Assembly: GCF_900108295.1 (NCBI RefSeq)
Contig: NZ_FNWK01000005.1
Span: forward strand, 62,001 to 126,000
Direction of reading: 5' to 3'
DNA length: 64,000 bases
Source of the DNA: Sphingopyxis sp. YR583
GTDB lineage: Bacteria; Pseudomonadota; Alphaproteobacteria; Sphingomonadales; Sphingomonadaceae
In this document: positions 52,515-62,031 of the stretch, in pieces
Layout: each line of letters opens with the position of its first letter
How positions within the stretch are numbered: position 1 is the stretch's first letter
Position numbers and translations under genes: made by a program
The notes under the pieces: generated by a model
Seen by the model: only the letters and a program-made list of their open reading frames with translations
Told to the model about the DNA's origin: nothing
The model's database searches: none

Positions 52515-54704
52515 TCAGTTCAGGCTGAACCTTACGCTCGCACCGATCGTGCGCGGGCGCGCGACCGATCCCGCGAACGAGAAGGGTGCGTTCAGGATAC
52601 CATATTGGTTGAACAGATTCTTCGCGAACAGGCTGAGCTCGATCCGCTCGCTCACCGTCACCGACGCGTTGAGGTCGATCAGATGGAAATCGCCCTTTTC
52701 CAGCGTCGCGCCGAACGCCACCGGGGCGCTCGACATATAGCGATGCGACAGACCGACCCGCGGCTTCAGCGGGGAATCGGGGAAGGTCAGGTCGACCGCG
52801 TTCGACAATATCCATTCGGACGCGCCGGGCAGCCGCGACCCTTTGGCATAGCCCCCACCCGGTGCGAAGCTGTCGGGCAACAGCGACGACAGCCGCGCGT
52901 CGTTGTACGACACGTTCGAGGTAAAGGTCAGGCCACGGGTCGGACGCAACGTCAGGCTCAGTTCGACCCCGTCGATGTCCGCCCCGGCGCCGTTCACGGT
53001 GTAAGCGCGGACGTCGGGGGTAAAGAGGCGCGCCTGGATATTGCCCCAGTCGATATGATAGGCGGTCAGATCCACCGACAGGGTGCCGTCGATCAGGTCG
53101 AAGCGCGTGCCGATTTCATAGTTTTTCGTCGTGTCGCTGCCGAACGACTGCGGCAAATCCGGATAGGGTAAAGCGAAGACGTTGAGACCGCCGACGCGGA
53201 AGCCCTCCGAATAGAGCGCATAGACCATGAAATCGTCGCTCGGCTTGTACGTCAGCGACGCCTTCGGAATGAAATCGGATTGTTTGTCGGCGGCGGGCGC
53301 ATAGCTGAACGCCGGGACAAGATCGATGTTCGGGGCCAGCGTCGCCTGCGCCCGCGTGCGATATTCGAACAGGCGCCCGCCAAGGGTCAGCGTCAACTGA
53401 TCGACAATGTCATAGCTGATTTCGCCGAAGATAGCCTTTTCGGTGACATGGTTGCGATAGGTCGAGCGGCTGGTAAAATCATCGGGCGTGATGACACTGC
53501 TCGGCTGGCCGCCAAATTCGCCCGGATTCGCATCGACATAGTCGGCGATGCCTTCGAGCCGCAGCCGGTCGTTTCCGAAGCCTTTGAGACGCGTGTAATT
53601 GGCGCCGAGGAGCCAGCGGAAACGGCCGCCGTCAGGCGACGCCAAGCGGACTTCGGCATATCGGGTGTTCGAATTGCCGAAACCGATGCCGACGAGCGGC
53701 GTATCGGTGCGCGGATCGAAAGCGCCAAGACCATAATCGAAGAGCGAACTCGCCTTTTTCTTCGTGTAGCTGCCGACCGCGGTCAGCGTCGCGAAGCCCA
53801 GATCCTGCTCGAGCCGCAGGCTGTGCATCTGGAAGTCGCTATCCTGATATTCGCGCTCGGTATTCGGGCGCGTATAATTTCGCGTGCCGGGAATGATGAA
53901 GACGTAGGTCTGATCGTCGAGATCATATTCCTGATACATGCTGAGCGCCGAAATGCGCGTCGTTTCGGTCGGGGTGAAGACAATCGACCCGCGCAGCCCG
54001 CGAACGCGCAGATCGTTGCTGCCGCTGTCGTCCAGCGCCGGATTGTCTAGAAAGCCAGCATCGACGCGCTGCAACGCGACAAGACGCACCGCAAGCTTGT
54101 CGGTCACGATCGGCGCGTTGATCATGCCCTTCACGGCATAGCCCAGTTCGCCCGCCCCCTTGGTCGTCGATGCCATGCCTTCGAAGCCGGCATCGAAGCG
54201 GCTCGGGTCGGCTTCATTGACGACATAGTTGACCGCGCCGCCCAGCGACGACGAGCCGAACAGCGTGCCTTGCGGTCCGCGCAGCACCTCAACGCGGCTG
54301 ATGTCGAACGCGTCGACGTCGGGGATGACGAGCGGAAAGCCCGGCTCACCCAGCGGCAGTTCGTTCAGATAATAGCCCGTCGTCGCCTGGTTCGCCTCAT
54401 GATAGGTCGACGAGGCGATGCCGCGGATCACGACTTCGGAGTTGCCCGGCTGATAGTCATTGAACACGACACCGGGAACGCGCGTGATATAGTCCGAGAG
54501 GCTTTGGGCGTTGAGTTTCTGTAGCGTCGCTTCGCTGACCGCGGAGACCGAGCCGCTGACGTCGCGAACCGACTGTTCGCGCTTCGCCGCGGTCACGACG
54601 ATTTCGCTGTCGTCGGCATCCTGCGCCAGTGCGGCCGATGCCTGACCCAGTGCCAGGATCGAAATGCCATACGCGGCGACCCGCCTGAACGATGCAAACC
54701 CCAT
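52515..54704 (-). CDS. TonB-dependent outer membrane receptor
   Basis: 729 residues. Signal peptide (ISILALGQASAALAQ), TonB-box-like SEIVVTAAKREQSVRDVSGS, plug with LNAQSLSDYITRVPGVVFND, VVIRGIASSTY, RVEVLRGPQGTLFGSSSLGGAV, and a C-terminal beta-barrel ending IGASVRFSLN. AGGGAGGCAAAA precedes the start. Size and plug are like iron/carbohydrate-type receptors of sphingomonads; the ligand cannot be told. Its divergent neighbour is an exported oligopeptidase, so a peptide or modified amino acid is possible. Confidence 0.93.
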   Translation of the reverse strand: MGFASFRRVAAYGISILALGQASAALAQDADDSEIVVTAAKREQSVRDVSGSVSAVSEATLQKLNAQSLSDYITRVPGVVFNDYQPGNSEVVIRGIASSTYHEANQATTGYYLNELPLGEPGFPLVIPDVDAFDISRVEVLRGPQGTLFGSSSLGGAVNYVVNEADPSRFDAGFEGMASTTKGAGELGYAVKGMINAPIVTDKLAVRLVALQRVDAGFLDNPALDDSGSNDLRVRGLRGSIVFTPTETTRISALSMYQEYDLDDQTYVFIIPGTRNYTRPNTEREYQDSDFQMHSLRLEQDLGFATLTAVGSYTKKKASSLFDYGLGAFDPRTDTPLVGIGFGNSNTRYAEVRLASPDGGRFRWLLGANYTRLKGFGNDRLRLEGIADYVDANPGEFGGQPSSVITPDDFTSRSTYRNHVTEKAIFGEISYDIVDQLTLTLGGRLFEYRTRAQATLAPNIDLVPAFSYAPAADKQSDFIPKASLTYKPSDDFMVYALYSEGFRVGGLNVFALPYPDLPQSFGSDTTKNYEIGTRFDLIDGTLSVDLTAYHIDWGNIQARLFTPDVRAYTVNGAGADIDGVELSLTLRPTRGLTFTSNVSYNDARLSSLLPDSFAPGGGYAKGSRLPGASEWILSNAVDLTFPDSPLKPRVGLSHRYMSSAPVAFGATLEKGDFHLIDLNASVTVSERIELSLFAKNLFNQYGILNAPFSFAGSVARPRTIGASVRFSLN

Positions 54705-54830
54705 TTTTGCCTCCCTAATTGATAATGCCTATTGGTAAGAAGATCCGATGCTGAAGCTATCATGCGAAATTGGCGTGGCGGCGATGGTCGGGCCATATTC
54801 CAGCCGGATCGGGCCAGCCCGTTCGCGCGG

Positions 54831-54844
54831 GAAACCGCGGTTTC
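54831..54844. promoter_or_regulatory. 14-base palindrome in receptor/peptidase intergenic region
   Basis: GAAACCGCGGTTTC, a perfect dyad in the 257-base gap between the divergent TonB-dependent receptor and prolyl oligopeptidase genes. Could be an operator shared by both; no regulator is identified. Confidence 0.35.
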
Positions 54845-54961
54845 GCAAGGAGCCGGAACCAAATTGCCCGATCTGTGGATTGGGCGGCCTGATCGGCGCA
54901 GTAAGCCAATCATGGCGACATACACTGGACGCGACATCCCCAGCGAGCGAGAGAGGGTCGC

Positions 54962-57130
54962 ATGCACAGCATAGAGAATAAGGGCCGGAGAGCATTTATG
55001 AGCGGCGTTGCAATGACGGCCATCCTGCTGGGAAGCGGTGCAGCCCGCGCGCTGGAAAAAGGCGCGGGAGGCCGCTGGCCCAAGTTGGCACCGCCGCAAT
55101 CTCCGCGTGTCTCGCATGTGATCGAGCAACTGGGTCGCACACGCGACGATGCGTATAGCTGGATGAAGTTCATTCCCGCCGCGGGCGAGCGCACGCGCGA
55201 AAACCTACCCGAAGCGGTCGGCACCATGCTGAAGGCAGAGAATGGCTATGCCGACGCGATCCTCGCGCCGCTCGCCGGTGAACGCGCGAAACTGCTCGAC
55301 GCGATGCTTGCGCGCGTGTCGGGCGACGTGACGGCACCTGCACTCGAAAGGGATGGCTGGAATTATGGCTCGGCGCGGCCCGCCGGCGCGGCGCACGCGA
55401 TCTACACGCGCAGCCGGACGGGCGGAAAGCCCGAGCAACTGGTCGACGAGGCGGCGCGCGCGAATGGACAGCCCTATTTCCGCAGCACCGGTCATCAGCC
55501 GAGTCCCGACCATCGCTATTTCGCCTGGGCCGAAGATGTCATCGGCAACGACCGGCACCGCATTGTCATTCGCGACAATCAAAGCGGCGAGGTCCGCACG
55601 ATCGTCGACAAGGACGCCTATGGTTATGGCGGGCTCGTCTTCGGCCCGTCATCGCGCTGGCTGTTCTGGATCTGGCGCGACGCACGCAACCGCCCGACGC
55701 GCCTCTATCGCACGTCGATCGACGGCAAGACCACCGACCTCGTCTATGAGGAGACGGACCCCGCGATCTTCATGCAGGTGAAGCGCACGGCGGCCGACGG
55801 CTTCGTCGCGCTGACCCTCGCCGGCCCGGAAACCGGGGAAGTGCGGCTGGTTCCGGCCGCCGACGAAACCGCCGCACCCGCCACCGTCTGGCCGCGCAAG
55901 GTCGGGGTGCGCTACGAGATCGACGAGTGGAACGGCGGACTGATCGCGCTCACCGACGCCGACGATGCATTCGACATGGCGCTCCTGCGTCTTGATCCCA
56001 AGGACTTCCGGACGCTGGCGACGCTCGTTCCGCACCGGCCGGGAACCCCTATCCTCCAGATCCAGCCTTTCAAGAGCGCACTTGTCCGGCTCGAACGCGT
56101 CGACGGCCTGCACCGCCTCGTCATCCTTCGTCCCGACGGGAACGAACAGACTATCGCCTTCGACGACCCCGCCTACGCGATCGAACTGCCACTCGAGCAG
56201 AGCTATGCCGCATCATCGGCGATGATCGTCCACCAGTCGCCCAAGTCGCCGCGGCGCTGGATCCGCGTCGACCTCGCCAGCGGCAAGCAGACGGTCGTGC
56301 AGCAACAGAAGGTCGCAAACTTCAACCCCGACGACTATCAGGTCGAACGCCTGTTCGCCCCGGCTCCCGACGGCGAAATGGTTCCGATCACCCTGCTCTC
56401 ACGCCGCGGCGCACCCAAGGATGGCAAGGCCCCGCTGCTCCAATATGGCTACGGCTCCTATGGCGTAGCCAGCGATCCCGAATTTTCGATTCCGGCACTG
56501 GCACTGGTCGATCGCGGCTGGCGCTATGCGATCGCGCATGTGCGCGGCGGGTCGGAAAAAGGGCGCCAATGGTTCCTCGGCGGGCGCAAATTCACGAAGC
56601 GTAACAGCTTTACAGACTTCATCGCCTGCGCCGAACATCTCGCAGCAGAGGGCTATACCGCGAAGGGCAAAATCGTCGCTTACGGCCTTTCGGCGGGCGG
56701 CCTGCTGGTCGGGGCGAGCATGAATATCGCCCCGACGCTTTGGGGCGGCGTGATCGCGCAGGTGCCGTTCGTCGATATGCTCAACACGATGAGCGACGGC
56801 GCGCACCCGCTGGTGCCGCTCTTCCGACCCGATTGGGGCGATCCGCTCGCCGATCCCAAGGCGTATGATTATATCGTGTCCATCTCACCCTATGAGAATG
56901 TCCGGGCCGCACCCTATCCGCCGCTGCTCTGCACGGCGGGGCTGAAGGACGACCGCGTCCCCTATTGGGAGCCCGCCAAGCTCGTCGCCGAGGTGCGGCA
57001 CCGTTCGACGAGCGGCAACCCCGCGCTGCTTCACACCGACATGGACAGTGGGCATCAGGGCAGCGCCGACCTCGCCAGCGAATATGGGCAAAAGGCGCTG
57101 TTCTGGGCTTTTGCGATGCGCTGCGTCTAA
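54962..57130 (+). CDS. Exported S9A prolyl oligopeptidase / oligopeptidase B-like
   Basis: 722 residues. The N-terminus NKGRRAFMSGVAMTAILLG plus ARA looks like a twin-arginine signal (RRAFM). Propeller domain opens YSWMKF and SPDHRYFAWAEDVIGNDRH; the catalytic domain has LLQYGYGSYGVASDPEFSIP, AHVRGGSEKGRQWF, nucleophile AYGLSAGGLLVGASMN, acid in GLKDDRVPYWEPAK and His in DMDSGHQGSADLAS. Likely a periplasmic peptidase for short peptides. Its end overlaps the converging TauE gene by four bases. Confidence 0.92.
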   Translation: MHSIENKGRRAFMSGVAMTAILLGSGAARALEKGAGGRWPKLAPPQSPRVSHVIEQLGRTRDDAYSWMKFIPAAGERTRENLPEAVGTMLKAENGYADAILAPLAGERAKLLDAMLARVSGDVTAPALERDGWNYGSARPAGAAHAIYTRSRTGGKPEQLVDEAARANGQPYFRSTGHQPSPDHRYFAWAEDVIGNDRHRIVIRDNQSGEVRTIVDKDAYGYGGLVFGPSSRWLFWIWRDARNRPTRLYRTSIDGKTTDLVYEETDPAIFMQVKRTAADGFVALTLAGPETGEVRLVPAADETAAPATVWPRKVGVRYEIDEWNGGLIALTDADDAFDMALLRLDPKDFRTLATLVPHRPGTPILQIQPFKSALVRLERVDGLHRLVILRPDGNEQTIAFDDPAYAIELPLEQSYAASSAMIVHQSPKSPRRWIRVDLASGKQTVVQQQKVANFNPDDYQVERLFAPAPDGEMVPITLLSRRGAPKDGKAPLLQYGYGSYGVASDPEFSIPALALVDRGWRYAIAHVRGGSEKGRQWFLGGRKFTKRNSFTDFIACAEHLAAEGYTAKGKIVAYGLSAGGLLVGASMNIAPTLWGGVIAQVPFVDMLNTMSDGAHPLVPLFRPDWGDPLADPKAYDYIVSISPYENVRAAPYPPLLCTAGLKDDRVPYWEPAKLVAEVRHRSTSGNPALLHTDMDSGHQGSADLASEYGQKALFWAFAMRCV

Positions 57131-57918
57131 AAGCCCCGGAACGACGGCACCGGCGCGAACATCAGCGCGATGAAGCCATAGGCGCTCGCAAGCAGCAACA
57201 GCACGCCCGCGCCGCCGACCAGCCAGTCGGCGCGCAGCCGGCGGACGAGCCAGGCACCGATCGGCGCGGCGATCACACCGCCGATCAACAGGCCGATCGC
57301 GGCGGTGCTGAAGCTTTGCCAGCCCAACGTGCCGATGAAGCCGGCCGCGATCGTGACGGTGACGAAAAATTCGGACGCGTTGACGGTGCCGATCACCGTG
57401 CGCGGTTCGGCGCCCTGCGCAAGCAGGTTGGCGCTGACGATCGGTCCCCAGCCGCCGCCGCCCGATCCGTCGGCGATCCCGCCGATGAGGCCCAGCGGCC
57501 CGACGAGTTTCAGGCTGCGGTATGTTTGGGGGCGCCGCGCGCCGCGCCACAAAAGATAGATGCCGACGGCGCCGAGATAGGCGAGCACGACCGGCCGCGC
57601 GATGCTATTGTCGATGTTGGTCAGCAGCCACACGCCGATCAGCCCGCCGACGATCCCCGGCACGACGAGCCGACGGAACAGCCGCCAGTCGACATTGCGC
57701 TGAATCGCGTGCGACAGCCCCGACACACCACCGGTAAAGCTTTCGGCGACATGGACCGCCGCCGACGCCGATACCGGCGGCAATCCGAGCACGAGCAGCA
57801 ACGCCGTCCCGATGACGCCGAACGCCATGCCGAGCGCGCTGTCGATCAATTGCGCGGCAAAGCCGATCAGGATGAACGGCAGCAAGACCCAGAGCGTCAG
57901 CCCGTCGAAAATCGTCAT
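57127..57918 (-). CDS. TauE/SafE-family membrane exporter
   Basis: 263 residues from MTIFDGLTLWVLLPFILIGF. Around eight hydrophobic segments and the duplicated TauE/SafE motif: GFAAQLIDSALGMAFGVIGT in the first half and GGIADGSGGGGWGPIVSANL in the second. Family members move sulfite, sulfoacetate or other organosulfur anions. Start overlaps the upstream ATP-grasp gene's stop by four bases (ATGA). Confidence 0.9.
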   Translation of the reverse strand: MTIFDGLTLWVLLPFILIGFAAQLIDSALGMAFGVIGTALLLVLGLPPVSASAAVHVAESFTGGVSGLSHAIQRNVDWRLFRRLVVPGIVGGLIGVWLLTNIDNSIARPVVLAYLGAVGIYLLWRGARRPQTYRSLKLVGPLGLIGGIADGSGGGGWGPIVSANLLAQGAEPRTVIGTVNASEFFVTVTIAAGFIGTLGWQSFSTAAIGLLIGGVIAAPIGAWLVRRLRADWLVGGAGVLLLLASAYGFIALMFAPVPSFRGF

Positions 57919-59273
57919 TGCGCAGCTTTCCGGGGACCGGCGGGTCTGGCCTTGCGGCGTGTCAGCAGGAAAACCGCCGGGAACCCGAGCGCGATCAGTG
58001 ATAAGGCCCCGGCAAAAACCGGCTCGCCGCCGGCCAGCCATGGCAAGACCGCGGCCCAGATCGATACGCCGAGAACGGTCAACAGCGTCTGTTCCTGATC
58101 GATGTCGGCGTCGACGCCAAGCGGCACGCCGCGCGCGTCGGCGCGCAGCGCCTCGAGCCGCCGGGCGACGGGGCTGTGCGGCGCGGCACGCCGTCCGGGC
58201 GTCAGCGAAGAGATGACCGATCCGAGCCCCGCCCCGACCAGCCGAACGCCCACCGCACGCGCAAAGGCGCGCGGCTCTTCAAGCCGATCGCCGATCGATC
58301 GCAGGCTGAGCCGGCCGCCGAAGACGAGGTCGATCAGCGCATCGCCCGTCAAGGCCTTGATCGGGCGCGCTTCGACGGCGTGGCTCGCCTCGATCCAGTC
58401 GAAGATCGCGTTCGGCACGTCGATGCTGCACGCGCGTTCCAGTCCCTGGAACCCCGGTGCGCTGTTCGCTTCGCAGATCCGGTAGCCTTCCTCGTCGAAC
58501 AAGATGTCGATCCCGGCGACTTCCAGCCCCAGCGTGTCGGCGGCGCGCGCAGCGAGGTCGGCCATCTCCCCCGTTGGCGTATAGGCGATGCCGACGCCGC
58601 CCAGCGAAACGTTCGATTTGAAATGGCCTGCTGGCGAACGCCGCTCCATCGCCGCAATCACGCGCCCGCCAATCACGAGCACGCGCACATCGCGCCCGTG
58701 GCTCGACCGGACATAATGCTGGAACAGGAAATCGGCTTTCGCGTCGGCGCTTTCGAGCAGTCCGGCGAGATCCTCGAACTGGCTGCGATCTTCGCATTTC
58801 AGGACGCCGGTGCCGCGCGTGCCGCGCAGCGTCTTGACGATCAGCGGAAAGCCGAGCTCTTCCTCGACGACATCGACTCCGATCGGGAATTTGCCAAGGA
58901 TGGTGGCGGGAATCGGCAATCCGGCGCGGGCGAGCCGCTGCATCGTGTGCAGCTTGTCGGCGACGAGGTCGATCGCCTCGGGACCGTTTATCAGGCGCAC
59001 ACCGCGGCGCTCGAAATGGCGGAGGACGGCAAGCGTGAAATAGTCGGTCTCGGCGCCCGTCCGGCACAGGATGAAATCGGGCCGCTCCAGCGAATGCCCT
59101 TCATAATGCACCGACCAGCCCTCGACCGGCGCCGCGACGATGTCGAAATTATGCGGTTTCAGGACGTGGAGTTCGACTCCGCGCGCCGCGGCGGCTTCCT
59201 GAAAGCGCAAGATTTCCGGCACTTCGGGCAAGGCGGGGTCGAGATCGCGCGCGAAGAAAATCCAGCCCAGCAA
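57915..59273 (-). CDS. RimK-like ATP-grasp ligase with C-terminal membrane domain
   Basis: 452 residues. N-terminal ~300 residues are RimK-type ATP-grasp: DKLHTMQRLARAGLPIPATI, FPLIVKTLRGTRGTGVLKCE, GRDVRVLVIGGRVIAAMERR, and the metal-binding end GYRICEANSAPGFQGLE. RimK enzymes add glutamate or make peptide bonds with ATP. The C-terminal ~150 residues are unusual: an Arg-rich linker, then two membrane helices (LLTVLGVSIWAAVLPWLAGG, VFAGALSLIALGFPAVFLL) and a basic tail, so the ligase would be tethered to the inner membrane. Substrate unknown. Confidence 0.85.
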   Translation of the reverse strand: MLGWIFFARDLDPALPEVPEILRFQEAAAARGVELHVLKPHNFDIVAAPVEGWSVHYEGHSLERPDFILCRTGAETDYFTLAVLRHFERRGVRLINGPEAIDLVADKLHTMQRLARAGLPIPATILGKFPIGVDVVEEELGFPLIVKTLRGTRGTGVLKCEDRSQFEDLAGLLESADAKADFLFQHYVRSSHGRDVRVLVIGGRVIAAMERRSPAGHFKSNVSLGGVGIAYTPTGEMADLAARAADTLGLEVAGIDILFDEEGYRICEANSAPGFQGLERACSIDVPNAIFDWIEASHAVEARPIKALTGDALIDLVFGGRLSLRSIGDRLEEPRAFARAVGVRLVGAGLGSVISSLTPGRRAAPHSPVARRLEALRADARGVPLGVDADIDQEQTLLTVLGVSIWAAVLPWLAGGEPVFAGALSLIALGFPAVFLLTRRKARPAGPRKAAQ

Positions 59274-59476
59274 AGGTCGCTCCTCGATATTGGCTGCACT
59301 CAGTGCCAGAAAATGTGCCGCTCGCGCAATCGTTCCCGGACAATGATGCGCTAAGCTGCTGTTTTGTCACGCCGATTGCGCCGACCGCTTACGAACGGAT
59401 GAAATTTGCTCCGAAAACCCGCTCTCATAAGGTGAATCCGCCTTAAACCTGCGCTCTTTCGCTCGTTAAAACTCGC

Positions 59477-60610
59477 ATGACCACCAAAGCGACAGCATCG
59501 AACGAGCCGGTAGGACGGCTCCTGGGTTGGCTGGGGCTTCGCCACGCTCGTGACGATTCTCCCGACGGAGGCCATCCACCACCCGGCGGCGGTGCCCGCG
59601 ACCTCGCGCGTGAGGCGCGCTATGAGCTCGCTGCGTCGATCACATCCTTTCTCGTCGACAATGATCTCGACGTCTCGCCGGCCAATCTGTTGCTCGCCCA
59701 TGCCGCCTTTTCGGGCCGCAATCCGCGGCTCGCGCGGCAGATCGTCGCGCAGGCGCAGACGGCCGACGGGATCAGCCAGAAATGGCTCAACGACCTCGAC
59801 GAGGGAGACAGCAACCAGCCCGATCGCGTCGAGCTCGACCGGCTGATGACCCGGCTCGAAACCAATATCGAGGCGTTTCAGGCGAATACGAAGGAAGCGC
59901 GGACCGCTACCACCGATTACGGGACCGAGCTCGAACAGCATGTCGTCGATCTCGAACAGCTCCAGAAGACGGGCCGCATCGTCTCGAGCCTCGCCGACCT
60001 TGCGAAGGTCATGCTCGAACGCACGCGCAAGGCAGAGGATGATATGCGCAAGAGCGAGGACGAGGCCAAGGCGCTGCGGCGGAGCCTCGACCGCGCCAAG
60101 CGCGACGCCGAACTCGACTATCTGACGGGCCTGCCCAACCGCCGCGCATTCGAGGCGTTGCTCGACCAGCATTACAAGGAAGCGCGCGCCGCGGTCGAAC
60201 CGCTCAGCATCGCCTTTTGCGACATCGACGAATTCAAGAAGGTCAACGATATCCACGGCCATGAGGCCGGCGACCGCGTGATCAAGGCGATCGCCGACAC
60301 GCTGGCGCGGATTTCGAACGATCATTGCCATGTCGCGCGTCACGGCGGTGAGGAATTTGTCATGCTGTTCCGCGGCCTGACACCGACGCAGGCGGCCGAG
60401 AAGCTCGACGACGCACGCGAAGCGCTGGCCGACCGGCGCCTGATCAACCGCAAGACCGACGAGCCCTTCGGCCAGATCACCTTCTCGGGCGGCGTTGCCG
60501 ACGTCTTTGGCTATGGCGACACGCGCGCGGCGCTCAAGGCCGCCGACGCGGCGCTCTATCAGGCCAAGGCCAACGGGCGAAACCGCATCGAAATCGCCAC
60601 TCCGGCCTGA
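59477..60610 (+). CDS. Diguanylate cyclase (GGDEF) with helical N-terminal region
   Basis: 377 residues. An N-terminal unknown region (about 1-125) is followed by a coiled coil (about 126-208) and a GGDEF domain with DYLTGLPNRRAFEALLDQ, FCDIDEFKKVNDIHGHEAGD and the active-site RHGGEEF (290-294). The RxxD inhibitory site five residues before GGEEF is absent (NDHC), so no classic product inhibition. Makes cyclic di-GMP from GTP. No signal peptide or membrane segment; cytoplasmic. Confidence 0.93.
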   Translation: MTTKATASNEPVGRLLGWLGLRHARDDSPDGGHPPPGGGARDLAREARYELAASITSFLVDNDLDVSPANLLLAHAAFSGRNPRLARQIVAQAQTADGISQKWLNDLDEGDSNQPDRVELDRLMTRLETNIEAFQANTKEARTATTDYGTELEQHVVDLEQLQKTGRIVSSLADLAKVMLERTRKAEDDMRKSEDEAKALRRSLDRAKRDAELDYLTGLPNRRAFEALLDQHYKEARAAVEPLSIAFCDIDEFKKVNDIHGHEAGDRVIKAIADTLARISNDHCHVARHGGEEFVMLFRGLTPTQAAEKLDDAREALADRRLINRKTDEPFGQITFSGGVADVFGYGDTRAALKAADAALYQAKANGRNRIEIATPA

Positions 60611-60640
60611 CTTTTCGAAATTCCCGCGGGGGGCGGGAGG

Positions 60641-60681
60641 CTGCGGGCGATTGCGCGCCAAAGCGCGATCGCCCGCAGTTT
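60641..60681. terminator. Hairpin between converging diguanylate cyclase and sugar permease genes
   Basis: CTGCGGGCGAT (60641-60651) and ATCGCCCGCAG (60668-60678) pair over 11 bp with an inner GCGC/GCGC stem; TTT follows on the plus strand only weakly. Confidence 0.65.
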
Positions 60682-60687
60682 CATGTG

Positions 60688-61983
60688 TCAGGCGGCGGGG
60701 CGGCGCGCGTAGACGCCGAAAGCCGCAATGACCGCATAGCAGAGCGCCGGCAGCAGCAGCGCCGTTGCCAGACTGCCCGTAATATCGGCGAGCGCGCCGG
60801 TCGCGAGCGGCACGACCGCGCCGCCGAAGATCGCAACATTGATGATCCCCGACCCGTCCGCGGCGCGCGACCCCAGCTTTTCCGACGCAAGGCTAAAGAT
60901 CGTCGGGAACATGATCGCATTCATCAGGCCGATGGCGAGCAGGCTGTAGCCCGAAACGACCCCGGCCGTGTTGGTCGAAATCAGGATCAGCGCGATCGCG
61001 CCCACCGCGACACCGGCAAGCAGCTTGCCGGGGCTCACGACGCGCATCAGGCCCGACCCGATAAACCGGCCGATCATCGCGCCGCCCCAATAGAGCCCGA
61101 TCAGCTTGCCCGCGGCCTGCTCGGCAAGCCCCATGACGCCCGGTTGCATCAGATAATTGACGATCAGCGAGCCGATCGACACTTCGGCGCCGACATAGAG
61201 GAAGATGCACAGCGCACCGAAGCCGAAGCGCGGGCGCTTCAAAAGGTCGAAACCGGCCAGACCGGCGCTCGCTTCATGCTTTTCGCCCTGCAGCCGGTTG
61301 CGGAACATCCACACCGCGCCCGCCACGACCAGCAGCGCGACCGCGATGCCGAGATAGCCGTGGACGATCGCCTGGCTTTCTGCGGTGCGATAGGCATCAA
61401 GCTCGGCGCCCGACAGATCCTCCGCCTTCATCGTCGCGAGGCTGCCAAGGATCAGCACCGAGCCCGCGATCGGGAAGATCGTCGTGCCGAGCGAGTTGAA
61501 TGCCTGCGCGAAGGTCAGGCGGCTGTGCGCCGTTTCGGGCTTGCCGAGCAGCGAGATCAGCGGGTTGGCGACGACCTGCACGATCACCACGCCGCTCGCG
61601 AGCACGAACAATGCGAAGAGGAACAGGCCATAGACCGCATTTTGCGATGCCGGGATAAACAGCAGGCAGCCGACCATCATCGTCAGCAAACCCGCAACCG
61701 CACCGCGCATATAGCCGATCTTCTTGACGAGCTTCGCACCCGGGATACCGATCACCAGATAGGCGGTGAAGAAGCAGAACTGCACCAGCATTGCCTGCGT
61801 GTAGTTGAGCGTGAACAGTTCCTTGAGCTTTGGAATGATCACGTCGTTGAGGCTGGTGATGCCGCCAAAAATAAAGAACAGCCCCATGACGAAGAGCCGC
61901 AATTCGGGCGCATCGACATGCGCCCCCTGCCCCTCGCCGGCGCGCGCGTCGCCGCTCGATGTCATATCCGGCGCCAATGCCAT
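60688..61983 (-). CDS. Sugar MFS transporter, FucP/GluP family
   Basis: 431 residues, about 12 membrane helices. FIFGGITSLNDVIIPKLKEL, FFTAYLVIGIPGAKLVKKIG, VVANPLISLLGKPETAHSRL and LYVGAEVSIGSLIVNYLMQP are signatures of the FucP/GluP proton-sugar symporters (fucose, glucose/galactose). Upstream by 48 bases on the same strand is a GH3 beta-glucosidase gene, so it probably imports the glucose released by that enzyme. Confidence 0.9.
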   Translation of the reverse strand: MALAPDMTSSGDARAGEGQGAHVDAPELRLFVMGLFFIFGGITSLNDVIIPKLKELFTLNYTQAMLVQFCFFTAYLVIGIPGAKLVKKIGYMRGAVAGLLTMMVGCLLFIPASQNAVYGLFLFALFVLASGVVIVQVVANPLISLLGKPETAHSRLTFAQAFNSLGTTIFPIAGSVLILGSLATMKAEDLSGAELDAYRTAESQAIVHGYLGIAVALLVVAGAVWMFRNRLQGEKHEASAGLAGFDLLKRPRFGFGALCIFLYVGAEVSIGSLIVNYLMQPGVMGLAEQAAGKLIGLYWGGAMIGRFIGSGLMRVVSPGKLLAGVAVGAIALILISTNTAGVVSGYSLLAIGLMNAIMFPTIFSLASEKLGSRAADGSGIINVAIFGGAVVPLATGALADITGSLATALLLPALCYAVIAAFGVYARRPAA

Positions 61984-62031
61984 ATTTCTCTCCCCTTGCC
62001 TTGTTTCAGGCCGATCCGGATATCGGTCTCG

